Shown one piece after another: positions 31,672-39,196 of a stretch of DNA of 64,000 bases. Position 1 is the first letter of the stretch. Each line of letters starts with the position of its first letter. Both the position numbers and the translations under genes were made by a program. The notes beneath the pieces were generated by a model. It was not told the DNA's origin and did not search any database. It worked only from the letters and a program-made list of their open reading frames with translations. Source of the DNA: Micromonospora_G sp040676775 (GTDB taxonomy: Bacteria; Actinomycetota; Actinomycetes; Mycobacteriales; Micromonosporaceae); NCBI RefSeq assembly GCF_040676775.1, contig NZ_JBFAPP010000024.1:1-64000 (forward strand). The letters run 5' to 3'.

Positions 31672-32748
31672 ATGACGATGAGACGTCCCCCGTACACCCG
31701 GACCGGCCGGCTGGCCGCCATCGCGGTCATCACCGCGGCGATGCTGGGCGCCACCGCCGCCTGCGGTGGTGACGACGGCGGGACCGGAGAGGGTGGTTCC
31801 TCCGGCCCGGTGACGCTGCGCCTCGGCTACTTCCCGAACATCACCCACGCTCCCGCCGTGGTGGGCGTGGAAAAGGGGATTTTCACCGAGAAGTTGGGCA
31901 GCAACGTCAAGCTTGAGACGTCGACCTTCAACGCCGGCCCGGCGGCGATCGAGGCGATCTTCTCCGGCGCCCTGGACGCCACGTACATCGGCCCGAACCC
32001 GACCGTGAACGCGCACTCCAAGTCCAAGGGCGAGGCCGTACGCGTGGTCTCCGGCGCGGCCTCGGGTGGGGTGGCGCTGGTCGTCAAGGCCGGCATCAAC
32101 TCGGCCGAGGACCTGCGCGGCAAGAAGATCGCCACCCCGCAGCTCGGCAACACCCAGGACGTGGCGATCCGATACTGGCTCAAGGAGAAGGGCCTGAGCA
32201 CCAACAAGGAAGGCGGCGGCGACGTCTCGATCGTGCCGCAGGAGAACGCGCAGACCGTCGAGACCTTCGGCAGCGGCGCCATCGACGGCGCCTGGGTGCC
32301 GGAGCCGTTCGTGTCCCGCCTGGTCAACGCGGGCGGCAAGGTCCTCATCGACGAGCGCGACCTGTGGCCGGACAAGAAGTTCGTCATCACCAACCTCATC
32401 GTCAGCACCAAGTTCGCCAAGGCCCACCCGGACGTGGTGAAGCGGCTGGTCGAGGGACAGGTCGCGGCCAACGACTTCGTCAACACCAAGCCGGACGAGG
32501 CCCAGCAGGCGATCTCCGAGCACATTGGCAAGATCACCGGAAAGCCGCTCGACCTCAAGCTGATCAAGCAGGCGTGGCCGACCCTCCAGTTCCTCAACGA
32601 CCCGATCGAGTCGTCGCTGAAGACCGGGCTGGACCACGCGGTGGCGGTCGGCCTCACCGAGCCGGTCGACCTCAAGGGCCTCTACGACCTGTCCTACCTC
32701 AACGAGGTGCTCAAGGCGCAGGGCAAGGCCGAGGTCCCGCTGACATGA
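31672..32748 (+). CDS. ssuA: Aliphatic sulfonate ABC transporter, binding lipoprotein
   Basis: From the ATG at 31672 the protein has 358 residues. It starts with a lipoprotein signal (RRPPYTRTGR, hydrophobic core, TAAC with Cys31). The mature part is an SsuA/TauA/NrtA-type binding protein: LRLGYFPNITHAPAVVGVEKG near the start, GALDATYIGPNP, DLRGKKIATPQLGNTQDVA and GAIDGAWVPEPF. It should bind sulfonates or related sulfur compounds at the cell surface. The first gene of ssuABC, directly behind palindrome copy 7. Its stop overlaps the ATPase start. Confidence 0.9.
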   Translation: MTMRRPPYTRTGRLAAIAVITAAMLGATAACGGDDGGTGEGGSSGPVTLRLGYFPNITHAPAVVGVEKGIFTEKLGSNVKLETSTFNAGPAAIEAIFSGALDATYIGPNPTVNAHSKSKGEAVRVVSGAASGGVALVVKAGINSAEDLRGKKIATPQLGNTQDVAIRYWLKEKGLSTNKEGGGDVSIVPQENAQTVETFGSGAIDGAWVPEPFVSRLVNAGGKVLIDERDLWPDKKFVITNLIVSTKFAKAHPDVVKRLVEGQVAANDFVNTKPDEAQQAISEHIGKITGKPLDLKLIKQAWPTLQFLNDPIESSLKTGLDHAVAVGLTEPVDLKGLYDLSYLNEVLKAQGKAEVPLT

Positions 32749-33581
32749 CGTCCGTATCCACGGCGCCGGACAGCGCGACCACCTCGGTCGCGCTGTCCGG
32801 CGTCAGCAAGGTCTACGGCCGTGGCGAGAACGCGGTCCTCGCGCTGGACCGGGTCTCCCTGGACGTCGCCCCGGGGGAGTTCGTCTGTCTCGTCGGTGCC
32901 TCCGGCTGCGGCAAGAGCACACTGCTCAACCTGGTCGCCGGGCTCGACACGCCGAGTGGCGGCACGATCCGGGTCGGCGAGGACATCGCGGCATCCGGAC
33001 CGGAATCGCCGGGTCGCCCACCGGCGTCGTCCGGTCGGCTCCCGTCGCCCGGCCTGATGTTCCAGGAGCCCGCGCTCTTCCCGTGGCTGACCGTGGCGGC
33101 CAACGTCGAACTGCCACTGAAGCTGCGTGGCCTGTCCCGTGCCGAGCGGCGCAACCGGGTCGCCGAACTGCTGGACACGGTGCATCTGGGCGACTTCGGC
33201 CGGCGGCGGCCGCACGAACTGTCGGGCGGCATGCGCCAGCGGGTCGCGCTGGCCCGTACGTTGGCCCTCGACACCCCGGTACTGCTGATGGACGAACCCT
33301 TCGGGGCGCTCGACGCGATGACCCGTGACCTGCTGCACGACGAGTTGGAGCGGATCTGGACCGAGCGCCGGCTGACGGTCCTGTTCGTCACGCACAACGT
33401 ACGGGAGGCCGCCCGGCTCGCCGACCGGATCGTGCTGCTCTCCAGCCGACCGGGCCGGATCATCTACGAAACCCGGGTGACCACACCCCGTCCCCGCCGG
33501 ATCGACTCCGCGGAGGTCGCGGCCGTCGCCGCCGAGGTCACCGACCGACTGCGTACGGAGGTGGGCCGACATGGCCGGTGA
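32745..33581 (+). CDS. ssuB: Aliphatic sulfonate ABC transporter, ATPase
   Basis: This 278-residue NrtD/SsuB/TauB-type ATPase has Walker A GASGCGKST, Q-loop QEPALFPW, signature LSGGMRQRVA, Walker B LMDEPFGALD and switch His in VTHN. A ~20-residue Pro/Ser-rich insert (about 85-105, ESPGRPPASSGR) lengthens the region before the Q-loop compared with the family. The ATG overlaps the ssuA stop and the 3' end overlaps ssuC by 11 bp, so the three genes form a tightly coupled operon. Confidence 0.93.
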   Translation: MTSVSTAPDSATTSVALSGVSKVYGRGENAVLALDRVSLDVAPGEFVCLVGASGCGKSTLLNLVAGLDTPSGGTIRVGEDIAASGPESPGRPPASSGRLPSPGLMFQEPALFPWLTVAANVELPLKLRGLSRAERRNRVAELLDTVHLGDFGRRRPHELSGGMRQRVALARTLALDTPVLLMDEPFGALDAMTRDLLHDELERIWTERRLTVLFVTHNVREAARLADRIVLLSSRPGRIIYETRVTTPRPRRIDSAEVAAVAAEVTDRLRTEVGRHGR

Positions 33582-34455
33582 CACCATAACCACCAGGCGG
33601 GAGGAGGCGGAGACCCTCTCCGGCCTCGACGCGCTGGAGATCGCCTCCCGGCAGAAGGTGGCTGGCGGCGGCCGTCTGCTCTGGGCCGCGACCTGGCCGA
33701 AGCTCGCCGCGATCGGGCTCGCCATCGGCATCTGGCAGGTGGTCGTCTGGACCGGTTGGAAGGACCCCTGGGCACTACCCGGCCCGGGACCCGTCTTCAC
33801 CGACCTCGGGCAGTACCTGCTCACCTCCGCGTTCTGGGACGGGCTGGCCACCACCGCCCGGCGAGCCGCGGTGGGCTTCCTCGCGGCCGTCGCGTTCGGA
33901 CTCGTGCTCGGCCTCGCGGTGGCCAGAAGCCGCATCCTGCGGGCCGCACTCGGCTCGATGATCACCGCGCTGCAGACCATGCCGTCGATCGCCTGGTTCC
34001 CGCTGGCGATCCTGTTGTTCCAGCTCAGCGAGCAGGCGATCTTCTTCGTGGTGGTGCTCGGCGCCGCGCCGTCGATCGCCAACGGCGTCATCCACGGCGT
34101 CGACTACGTGCCGCCGCTGCTGCTGCGGGCGGGCCGCAACATCGGTGCCAAGGGACTGAACCTCTACTGGTACGTGATCGCCCCGGCCGCGCTGCCGGCG
34201 ATCGTCGCGGGACTCAAGCAGGGCTGGGCGTTCGCCTGGCGCAGCCTGATGGCCGGCGAGCTGCTGGTGGTGATCGCGACCAAGACCTCCATCGGTGCGC
34301 AGCTCGTCTATGCCCGGGAACTCTCCGAGGCGGAACGGCTGATAGCGATCATGATCGTGATCCTGGTGCTGGGTCTGTTCGTCGACGCGGCGTTCGGTGT
34401 GGTGGACCGGGCCATCCGGCGCCGCTGGGGCCTGCTGCAATCACGACGCAGGTAA
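33571..34455 (+). CDS. ssuC: Aliphatic sulfonate ABC transporter, permease
   Basis: This 294-residue permease is of the SsuC/TauC/NrtB family. It has about six membrane helices, the segment WALPGPGPVF before the second helix, the EAA-type loop (LLLRAGRNIGAKGLNLYWYVIAPAALPAIVAGLKQG) and the conserved AWRSLMAGELL. It overlaps the ATPase gene by 11 bp. The regulator gene at 34484 follows 28 bp later and is probably co-transcribed, which would give autoregulation through palindrome copy 7. Confidence 0.93.
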   Translation: MAGDTITTRREEAETLSGLDALEIASRQKVAGGGRLLWAATWPKLAAIGLAIGIWQVVVWTGWKDPWALPGPGPVFTDLGQYLLTSAFWDGLATTARRAAVGFLAAVAFGLVLGLAVARSRILRAALGSMITALQTMPSIAWFPLAILLFQLSEQAIFFVVVLGAAPSIANGVIHGVDYVPPLLLRAGRNIGAKGLNLYWYVIAPAALPAIVAGLKQGWAFAWRSLMAGELLVVIATKTSIGAQLVYARELSEAERLIAIMIVILVLGLFVDAAFGVVDRAIRRRWGLLQSRRR

Positions 34456-34483
34456 CAACACGCTCCTGGGGAGGCAGCGGTCC

Positions 34484-34987
34484 ATGTACGTCTCAGCCCG
34501 CAGCGACTACGCGATCCGCGCCATGTTGGCCATCGCGGCGGGAACCCGTGCCCACCCGACTCCGGGCGGGCCGGGTGACGTTCCCACCACCGCCATCGGT
34601 GAGATTGCCGGCGGCGCTGGTGGGCCGGTCAAGGCCGCCACGCTAGCGACCGCACAGGAGATCCCGCTGAGTTTCCTGCACGGCATCCTGCACGACCTGC
34701 GTCGGGCCGGGCTGTTGCTGAGTTACCGGGGTGTCGACGGCGGTTACCTGCTGGCCCGTCCGGCCGCCCAGATCAGTGTCGGGGACGTCCTGCGCGCGCT
34801 GAGCGGCTCGCTGACCACCGTACGCGGGCTGCCGACCGAAGCCGCCGCCTATCACGGGGTCGCGACCGAACTCGGCAACGTCTGGCTCGCCGTACACAGC
34901 GCGATCGAGGAGGTGGTGGACCGGACGAGTCTGGCCGACCTGCTCGCGCCCCACCTGCACGCGCCCGAACCCGGTGCCGTCCACTGA
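34484..34987 (+). CDS. Rrf2 family transcriptional regulator (CymR-like, no Cys)
   Basis: This 167-residue Rrf2 protein starts with YVSARSDYAIRAMLAIAAG and has the winged-helix features IPLSFLHGILHDLRRAGLLLSYRGVDGGYLLARP, followed by the dimerisation helix near the C terminus. A GGGGAGG lies 10 nt before the ATG. It has no cysteine at all, so it cannot carry the Fe-S cluster of IscR, NsrR or RsrR. In this respect it resembles CymR, the Bacillus cysteine-metabolism repressor. A ~25-residue Pro/Gly-rich insert (about 25-50) splits the N-terminal helices. Encoded at the end of ssuABC, it is the best candidate to bind the eight 25-bp palindromes in the island; this link is inferred. Confidence 0.88.
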   Translation: MYVSARSDYAIRAMLAIAAGTRAHPTPGGPGDVPTTAIGEIAGGAGGPVKAATLATAQEIPLSFLHGILHDLRRAGLLLSYRGVDGGYLLARPAAQISVGDVLRALSGSLTTVRGLPTEAAAYHGVATELGNVWLAVHSAIEEVVDRTSLADLLAPHLHAPEPGAVH

Positions 34988-34990
34988 CCG

Positions 34991-35035
34991 GCTGGGAGGT
35001 GGGCGGTTGGGAGGTGAGCGGTTGGGAGGTGAGCG
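34991..35035. repeat. 15-bp tandem repeat at the start of the TauE gene
   Basis: Three tandem copies of about GTTGGGAGGTGAGCG (the first with two changes), plus a partial fourth, run across the start of the TauE/SafE gene. Each contains GGGAG directly followed by an in-frame GTG, and encodes the five-residue unit W-E-V-S-G. Confidence 0.8.
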
Positions 35036-35799
35036 GTTGGGAACTGGGGCTCGCCGTTGTCCTCGGTGCACTCGCCGCGGCCATCGGTACGCCGACCGGA
35101 GTCTCCGGCGGTCTGCTCCTGCTACCGCTGCTGCTGACCGTCTTCGGGCTGGGCGGCACCGTCGCCAGCGCCACCAACCTGCTGTTCAACATCGTGTCCA
35201 CACCGATCGGGATCGCCCGGCAGCGGCGGGTCGACGTCCAGCTGACGCTGCTGCTGGTCGGCTCGGCCGCTCCGGCCGCGGTTGTCGGCGCGCTGGTGAA
35301 CGTCTTCCTGCTCGGTGACTCGACGGCCTTCCGGGCCCTGGTCGCGGGCCTGCTCGGGGTGGTCGGGGTCAGCGTCCTCGTGCCCCGACCGCAGCTGTCC
35401 GGCACCGCCCCGCTGACCGGGCCCGGGCGCTCGGCGATACTCGTCGTGGGCGCCGCCAGCGGGCTGCTCGGCGGGTTCTACGGCCTCGGTGGGGCGGTCC
35501 TCGCCGCCCCCGCGACGCTGCTGCTCACGGGGTGGCCGGTGGTCCGGGTTTCGGGTGCCGCACTGGTCGCCACGTTCGTCGTCTCGGTCACCGGGCTGGC
35601 CACGTACGCCGGTCTGAGCCTCGCCGGGTACACGGCGGTGAACACTCCACACTGGCCGCTCGGCCTGTCCCTGGGCGCGGGTGGCGTCATCGGCGGTTAC
35701 TGGGCGGCCAGGTACGCCGCGCTGGTGCCGGACCGGCTGCTCCGGACCGTGCTCGCCGCCATGGTCGGGCTGGGCGCGGTCCGCCTCGTCCTGAGCTGA
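34999..35799 (+). CDS. TauE/SafE family sulfite/organosulfur exporter
   Basis: At most 266 residues, with about eight membrane helices in two repeats typical of TauE/SafE (DUF81) proteins: AAAIGTPTGVSGGLLLLPLLL in the first half and LGGFYGLGGAVLAAPATLLL in the second. Members export sulfite, sulfoacetate or related anions. The start is ambiguous: GTG codons at 34999, 35014 and 35029 lie in consecutive 15-bp repeats and give N termini differing by five residues. It begins 11 bp after the Rrf2 stop, so it belongs to the same operon. Bacillus salvage operons also carry a TauE-like gene (ytnM). It may remove excess sulfite released by SsuD. Confidence 0.88.
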   Translation: MGGWEVSGWEVSGWELGLAVVLGALAAAIGTPTGVSGGLLLLPLLLTVFGLGGTVASATNLLFNIVSTPIGIARQRRVDVQLTLLLVGSAAPAAVVGALVNVFLLGDSTAFRALVAGLLGVVGVSVLVPRPQLSGTAPLTGPGRSAILVVGAASGLLGGFYGLGGAVLAAPATLLLTGWPVVRVSGAALVATFVVSVTGLATYAGLSLAGYTAVNTPHWPLGLSLGAGGVIGGYWAARYAALVPDRLLRTVLAAMVGLGAVRLVLS

Positions 35800-35893
35800 C
35801 CTCCACGCACCGCTGACCCCGGCGCGGCCCGCTTGTTCGCAGTGTCGGCGGTCGATGGCCCGAGGATCGAACGGATGGTGAATTGGGGCTTGC

Positions 35894-35918
35894 TATTCCT
35901 ATCGACCAGATAGGAATA
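35894..35918. promoter_or_regulatory. Sulfur-island palindrome, copy 8 (perfect arms)
   Basis: TATTCCTA-N9-TAGGAATA, perfectly symmetric 8-bp arms. TAGGAA at 35911-35916 is 10 bp before the GTG of the leader peptide, so transcription would start at or near that GTG (leaderless). Confidence 0.75.
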
Positions 35919-35925
35919 TGGGCCC

Positions 35926-36021
35926 GTGCTCATCGAGGTCCATCTCACCTCCCGCCGGGTCGTCGACCTGATGCGGGTCGCCTCCGGGCTCTGTCGCCGC
36001 TGCGTCCTGGTCACCTCCTGA
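35926..36021 (+). CDS. Cys-containing sulfur leader peptide (31 aa)
   Basis: A GTG opens a 31-codon frame encoding EVHLTSRRVVDLMRVASGLC followed by RRC and a short VLVTS tail. It matches the leader peptides at 7209 and 25892 and carries two Cys codons close together. No ribosome-binding site precedes it; the promoter position suggests leaderless translation. Two hairpins follow (36044-36063 and 36176-36194), the second shortly before the ribosome site of the next gene. A cysteine-responsive attenuator controlling the YeiH-type exporter is inferred. Confidence 0.75.
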   Translation: MLIEVHLTSRRVVDLMRVASGLCRRCVLVTS

Positions 36022-36043
36022 CCGACCTCCGGTCCCGGCGCTA

Positions 36044-36063
36044 GCCGCCGGTACTTCGGCGGC
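36044..36063 (+). promoter_or_regulatory. Hairpin after the leader peptide
   Basis: GCCGCCG / CGGCGGC, 7-bp stem with a 6-nt loop, 22 nt after the leader stop. It could be part of an attenuator. Confidence 0.4.
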
Positions 36064-36175
36064 ACCACCGAACCGACCGGCCGGATCCGCGCACCAGCCT
36101 CGCCGTACGCCGGTCGCGGTTCCTCGGCAACAGCGCTGACGAGGCGGTCGCCGCCGCCCGAACAACCATCCATTC

Positions 36176-36194
36176 CGGCTCCGCGGTGGAGCCG
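36176..36194 (+). promoter_or_regulatory. Hairpin before the small membrane-protein gene
   Basis: CGGCTCC / GGAGCCG, 7-bp stem with a 5-nt loop, ending 9 nt before the GAGGAAG ribosome site of the gene at 36214. Confidence 0.4.
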
Positions 36195-36213
36195 CCGTAC
36201 CCCGAGGAAGACG

Positions 36214-36375
36214 ATGAGCGACGAATCGCAAGCCCGCCCCGACCCGTCGGCATCCCCACCGACCGCGTCCGAGAGCAGGCTCGCCTTCAACGAGGACTGG
36301 GCCGCCACCATCCTGGGGCTGGTCCTGCTGGTCCTGGTCCTGGTCGGCGTGATCCCCACCGGGCTGGTGCCCTGA
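36214..36375 (+). CDS. Small single-helix membrane protein (53 aa)
   Basis: ATG with GAGGAAG 3 nt upstream. The product has a polar, Pro/Ser-rich N-terminal half and then one hydrophobic helix (AATILGLVLLVLVLVGVIP) ending in TGLVP. The last base of its TGA is the first base of the ATG of the YeiH-type gene, so the two are tightly coupled. I do not recognise a named family. The arrangement suggests a small accessory subunit of the exporter. Confidence 0.75.
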   Translation: MSDESQARPDPSASPPTASESRLAFNEDWAATILGLVLLVLVLVGVIPTGLVP

Positions 36376-37598
36376 TGACCGCCGACGCGACCCGGGCTCC
36401 GAGCGAGGCCCGCGACACCGACTCCGTGACCGCCACGGAGGGTACGAGCACCGCCCCCGCCACCTCGGCGGCAGCTGCGACGCCGAGCGAGCCGACCGAC
36501 GGGGGCACCACGTCAATCCGGTCCGGCGCGTTCTGGGGCTGGACCGCGCTGGGACTGCTCGTGGTCCTCGGGTTGGCCGCGCTGACCCGGTATCTCGAGC
36601 AGAACGTACCGGTCTTCTTCGAGGACACCGCGGTGGAGGACATCGCCGGTGCGATCGAGTACCCGGTGTACGCGATCCTGCTCGGTCTGCTCGGCAACGT
36701 ACTGGTCACGCTGCTCGGATTGCGGGACCGGATCGCCGCCGCGTTCCGTACCGAGTTCTTCATCAAGACCGGGCTGGTGCTGCTCGGCGCCTCGATCAAC
36801 CTGTCCGTCATCGCCAGTGCCGCCGGTCCGGCGATCGCCCAGGCGATCCTGCTGATCAGTGGCGTCTTCCTGTTCACCTGGTGGCTGGCGGGCAGATTCG
36901 GGCTGGACGACAAGCTGCGTGCGCTGCTTGCCGCCGCGGTGTCGATCTGCGGGGTCAGCGCGGCCATCGCCGCCGCGGGTGCGGTCCGGGCCCGGCGGGA
37001 GCAACTGGCGTACACCGCGAGTCTGGTCATCCTCTTCGCGTTGCCGTCGATCTTCATCCTGCCGTGGCTCGCCGACGTGTTCGGACTCGAGGACGCGGTG
37101 GCCGGCGCCTGGATCGGCGGCAACATCGACACCACCGCGGCGGTCACCGCCGCCGGTGCGCTCGCCGGTGAGGAGGCACTGCAGATCGCCTCCATCGTCA
37201 AGGTCACCCAGAACGCGTTGATGGGCGTCGTGGCGGTGGCACTCACCGCCTACTTCACCCTGCGGGTCGAGCGGCAACCGGGCGCGGCCCGCCCCGGGCT
37301 CGGTGAGGTCTGGCGGCGCTTCCCCAAGTTCGTACTCGGCTTCGTCGCCGCGTCGGTCATCGCCACCTGGTACCTCGACGGTGCCGGCGCGGACGGCAAG
37401 GCGGTCATCGGTGTCGTCAACGACCTGCGGGTCTGGTTCCTGATCCTGGCATTCGTCAGCATCGGGCTGGAGTTCCGGGTCGCGTCGCTGCGGGAGGCGG
37501 GTTGGCGGCCGGTCGCCGTGTTCGCCAGCGCCACCGTGTTCAACCTGCTGCTGGCGTTGGGACTGGCGTCCCTGCTGTTCCGAGGCTTCGACGGCTGA
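36375..37598 (+). CDS. YeiH/UPF0324 family putative sulfate exporter
   Basis: This 407-residue protein has a disordered Ala/Thr/Ser-rich N-terminal ~50 residues followed by about ten membrane helices of the UPF0324 family. Visible are EYPVYAILLGLLGN, FFIKTGLVLLGASINLSVI, SICGVSAAIAAAGAVRA and GAWIGGNIDTTAAVTAAGAL, the conserved core of the family. Members are annotated as putative sulfate exporters, but direct transport evidence is limited. The gene follows the 53-residue membrane protein and lies behind a leader peptide and palindrome copy 8, which agrees with a sulfur role. Confidence 0.88.
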   Translation: MTADATRAPSEARDTDSVTATEGTSTAPATSAAAATPSEPTDGGTTSIRSGAFWGWTALGLLVVLGLAALTRYLEQNVPVFFEDTAVEDIAGAIEYPVYAILLGLLGNVLVTLLGLRDRIAAAFRTEFFIKTGLVLLGASINLSVIASAAGPAIAQAILLISGVFLFTWWLAGRFGLDDKLRALLAAAVSICGVSAAIAAAGAVRARREQLAYTASLVILFALPSIFILPWLADVFGLEDAVAGAWIGGNIDTTAAVTAAGALAGEEALQIASIVKVTQNALMGVVAVALTAYFTLRVERQPGAARPGLGEVWRRFPKFVLGFVAASVIATWYLDGAGADGKAVIGVVNDLRVWFLILAFVSIGLEFRVASLREAGWRPVAVFASATVFNLLLALGLASLLFRGFDG

Positions 37599-37626
37599 GC
37601 GGGCAGGGGCCGTACGGCCACCGGTG

Positions 37627-37661
37627 GGCCCGGCGATCGGAGGTGTGCCGATCGCCGGGCC
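37627..37661. terminator. Bidirectional terminator hairpin
   Basis: Perfect 14-bp stem GGCCCGGCGATCGG / CCGATCGCCGGGCC with a 7-nt loop, between the convergent YeiH-type and MFS genes. It marks the right end of the sulfur island. Confidence 0.8.
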
Positions 37662-37700
37662 GCCGCGTACCCGGTCAGACCGTGACCGACCACGGTGGCC

Positions 37701-39086
37701 TCAGTCGCCGGACCGGTCCAGGGCGAGCTGCTGACCCTGTTCGAGTGGTCCGGCGTCCTGCTCGTCATCGGGTTGCTGTGGCTGGCTGGCCGGGTCCGGC
37801 ACCACGTCGAGCGGGTGGGCCAGTTCGTCGCGGGGCATCCTCGCCAGGACGATCGCCAGTACGGCGATGACCGCCGGCAGCAGGCCGGCGAGGGCGAAGG
37901 TGCTGCGCAGGCCGAGGGCCGCGCTCACCGGCCCGGCGATCGCCATGGACAGCGGCATGAAGATCAGCGAGACGAAGAAGTCCAGGCTGGACACCCGACC
38001 GAGCATGTGCGCCGGCACCCGGCGCTGCAGCAGGGTGCCCCAGATGACCATCGGCGCGGAGAAGCAGATGCCGACCACGAACAGGGCCACCGCGATCAAC
38101 CACGGGTGGGTGGCGAAGCCGACCAGGGCCAGCGGCAGGCAGCCCAGGCCCCAGAACAGGTTCATGATGGTCAGGTAGCGCCGGGGCATCCGCAACGCGG
38201 CCATGCCCAACGCGCCGATCGCGCCGCCGACCCCGAACGCACCCAGCACCAGGGCGTGCGCGCCGGGGCCGCCGCCGGCCCGGTCCTTGATGGCGAACGG
38301 GACCAGTACCTCGATCGGACCCATGATCAGCAGGATCAGCAGCGACGCGTACAGCAGGGTGGCGAGCAGCCACGGTGTCCGTGCCATATAGAGGAAACCG
38401 TCACGCAGGTCGACCAGGGTGCCCCGGACCGGATGGCTGGTGCCGGCCGGGCGATCGCTGCGCAGTGGCACCGGGCGCAGGGCCAGCAGGAACACCACAC
38501 CGAGCGCCTCCAGCAGGGTCACCACCAGCAGCGCGGCGCCCGGAGACCAGGCGGCGATCAGCGTGCTGGCCACCGCCGGCCCGGCCGCCTGCATGATCGT
38601 CGGCCGGAGCATGCTCTCGACGCCGTTGGCCGCCATCAGGTCACCGGTCGGCAGGATCGAGGGCAGCAGTGCCGAGTACGCCGGATAGGTGAAGCCGTTG
38701 CCGGCGCCGATCAGCAGCGACACGGCCGCCAGGTGCCACAGGTCCAGCAGTTCGGTGAGGGCCAGCGCGGTGACCAGCCCGACGGCCAGCGTACGGGTGG
38801 CGGCCACGACGAGCAGGATCCGGCGCTGCGGGATCCGGTCGGCCAGCACACCACCCAGCAGTGCGGTGACCAGCATGCCGCCGGCCATCGCGGCGGAGAC
38901 GAAGGAAAGCTCGGAGGGGCCGCCGTCCATCGCGATCACCTGCCACACGATGGCGATGATCCAGACCCCGGAGGCGAACAGTGACATCGTCAGTGAGCCG
39001 GCCAGCAGACGGTACTGGCTGCTGCGGAACGGGCGCAGGGGGCCGCGAAGCCACCCCGGTCCGGCCGCCCCCGTAGTAGCAGTCAC
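37701..39086 (-). CDS. MFS transporter (MFS_3 / enterobactin-exporter-like)
   Basis: This 461-residue protein is a 12-helix major facilitator of the MFS_3 group. The A-motif-like loop GGVLADRIPQRRILL follows helix 2, and YPAYSALLPSILPTGDLMAANGVESMLRPTIMQAAGP is the group's central signature. The GTG start has GGGAGAGG upstream. The C-terminal ~40 residues are acidic and disordered. About 90 bp before the start is a MerR-type operator with 19-bp promoter spacing (39179-39196), so drug- or oxidant-induced expression by a MerR/SoxR-family activator not encoded here is likely. The exported compound is unknown. Confidence 0.9.
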   Translation of the reverse strand: MTATTGAAGPGWLRGPLRPFRSSQYRLLAGSLTMSLFASGVWIIAIVWQVIAMDGGPSELSFVSAAMAGGMLVTALLGGVLADRIPQRRILLVVAATRTLAVGLVTALALTELLDLWHLAAVSLLIGAGNGFTYPAYSALLPSILPTGDLMAANGVESMLRPTIMQAAGPAVASTLIAAWSPGAALLVVTLLEALGVVFLLALRPVPLRSDRPAGTSHPVRGTLVDLRDGFLYMARTPWLLATLLYASLLILLIMGPIEVLVPFAIKDRAGGGPGAHALVLGAFGVGGAIGALGMAALRMPRRYLTIMNLFWGLGCLPLALVGFATHPWLIAVALFVVGICFSAPMVIWGTLLQRRVPAHMLGRVSSLDFFVSLIFMPLSMAIAGPVSAALGLRSTFALAGLLPAVIAVLAIVLARMPRDELAHPLDVVPDPASQPQQPDDEQDAGPLEQGQQLALDRSGD

Positions 39087-39178
39087 TGCCTCTCCCTCCG
39101 TACGCGCGGTCGTCTGGGGTCATCGTGCCCGAAGGGACTGACCAAAACGCGCTCATTCCCCACCCGGCAAGCCTGCAA

Positions 39179-39196
39179 CCTCAACGGTTGTTGAGG
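39179..39196 (-). promoter_or_regulatory. MerR/SoxR-type operator in a 19-bp-spaced promoter
   Basis: 18-bp perfect palindrome CCTCAAC-GGTT-GTTGAGG. Read leftward it lies between TTGACC (39200-39195) and CAGGCT (39175-39170), separated by 19 bp. The long spacer with a central palindrome is the hallmark of MerR-family promoters. The layout matches the SoxR box (CCTCAAG-N4-CTTGAGG) except at the innermost arm base. Confidence 0.65.

Noticed and set aside
39179..39196. Assigning this palindrome specifically to SoxR
   Set aside because: The innermost arm base differs from the SoxR box and no soxR gene is visible; only the MerR-family architecture is supported.
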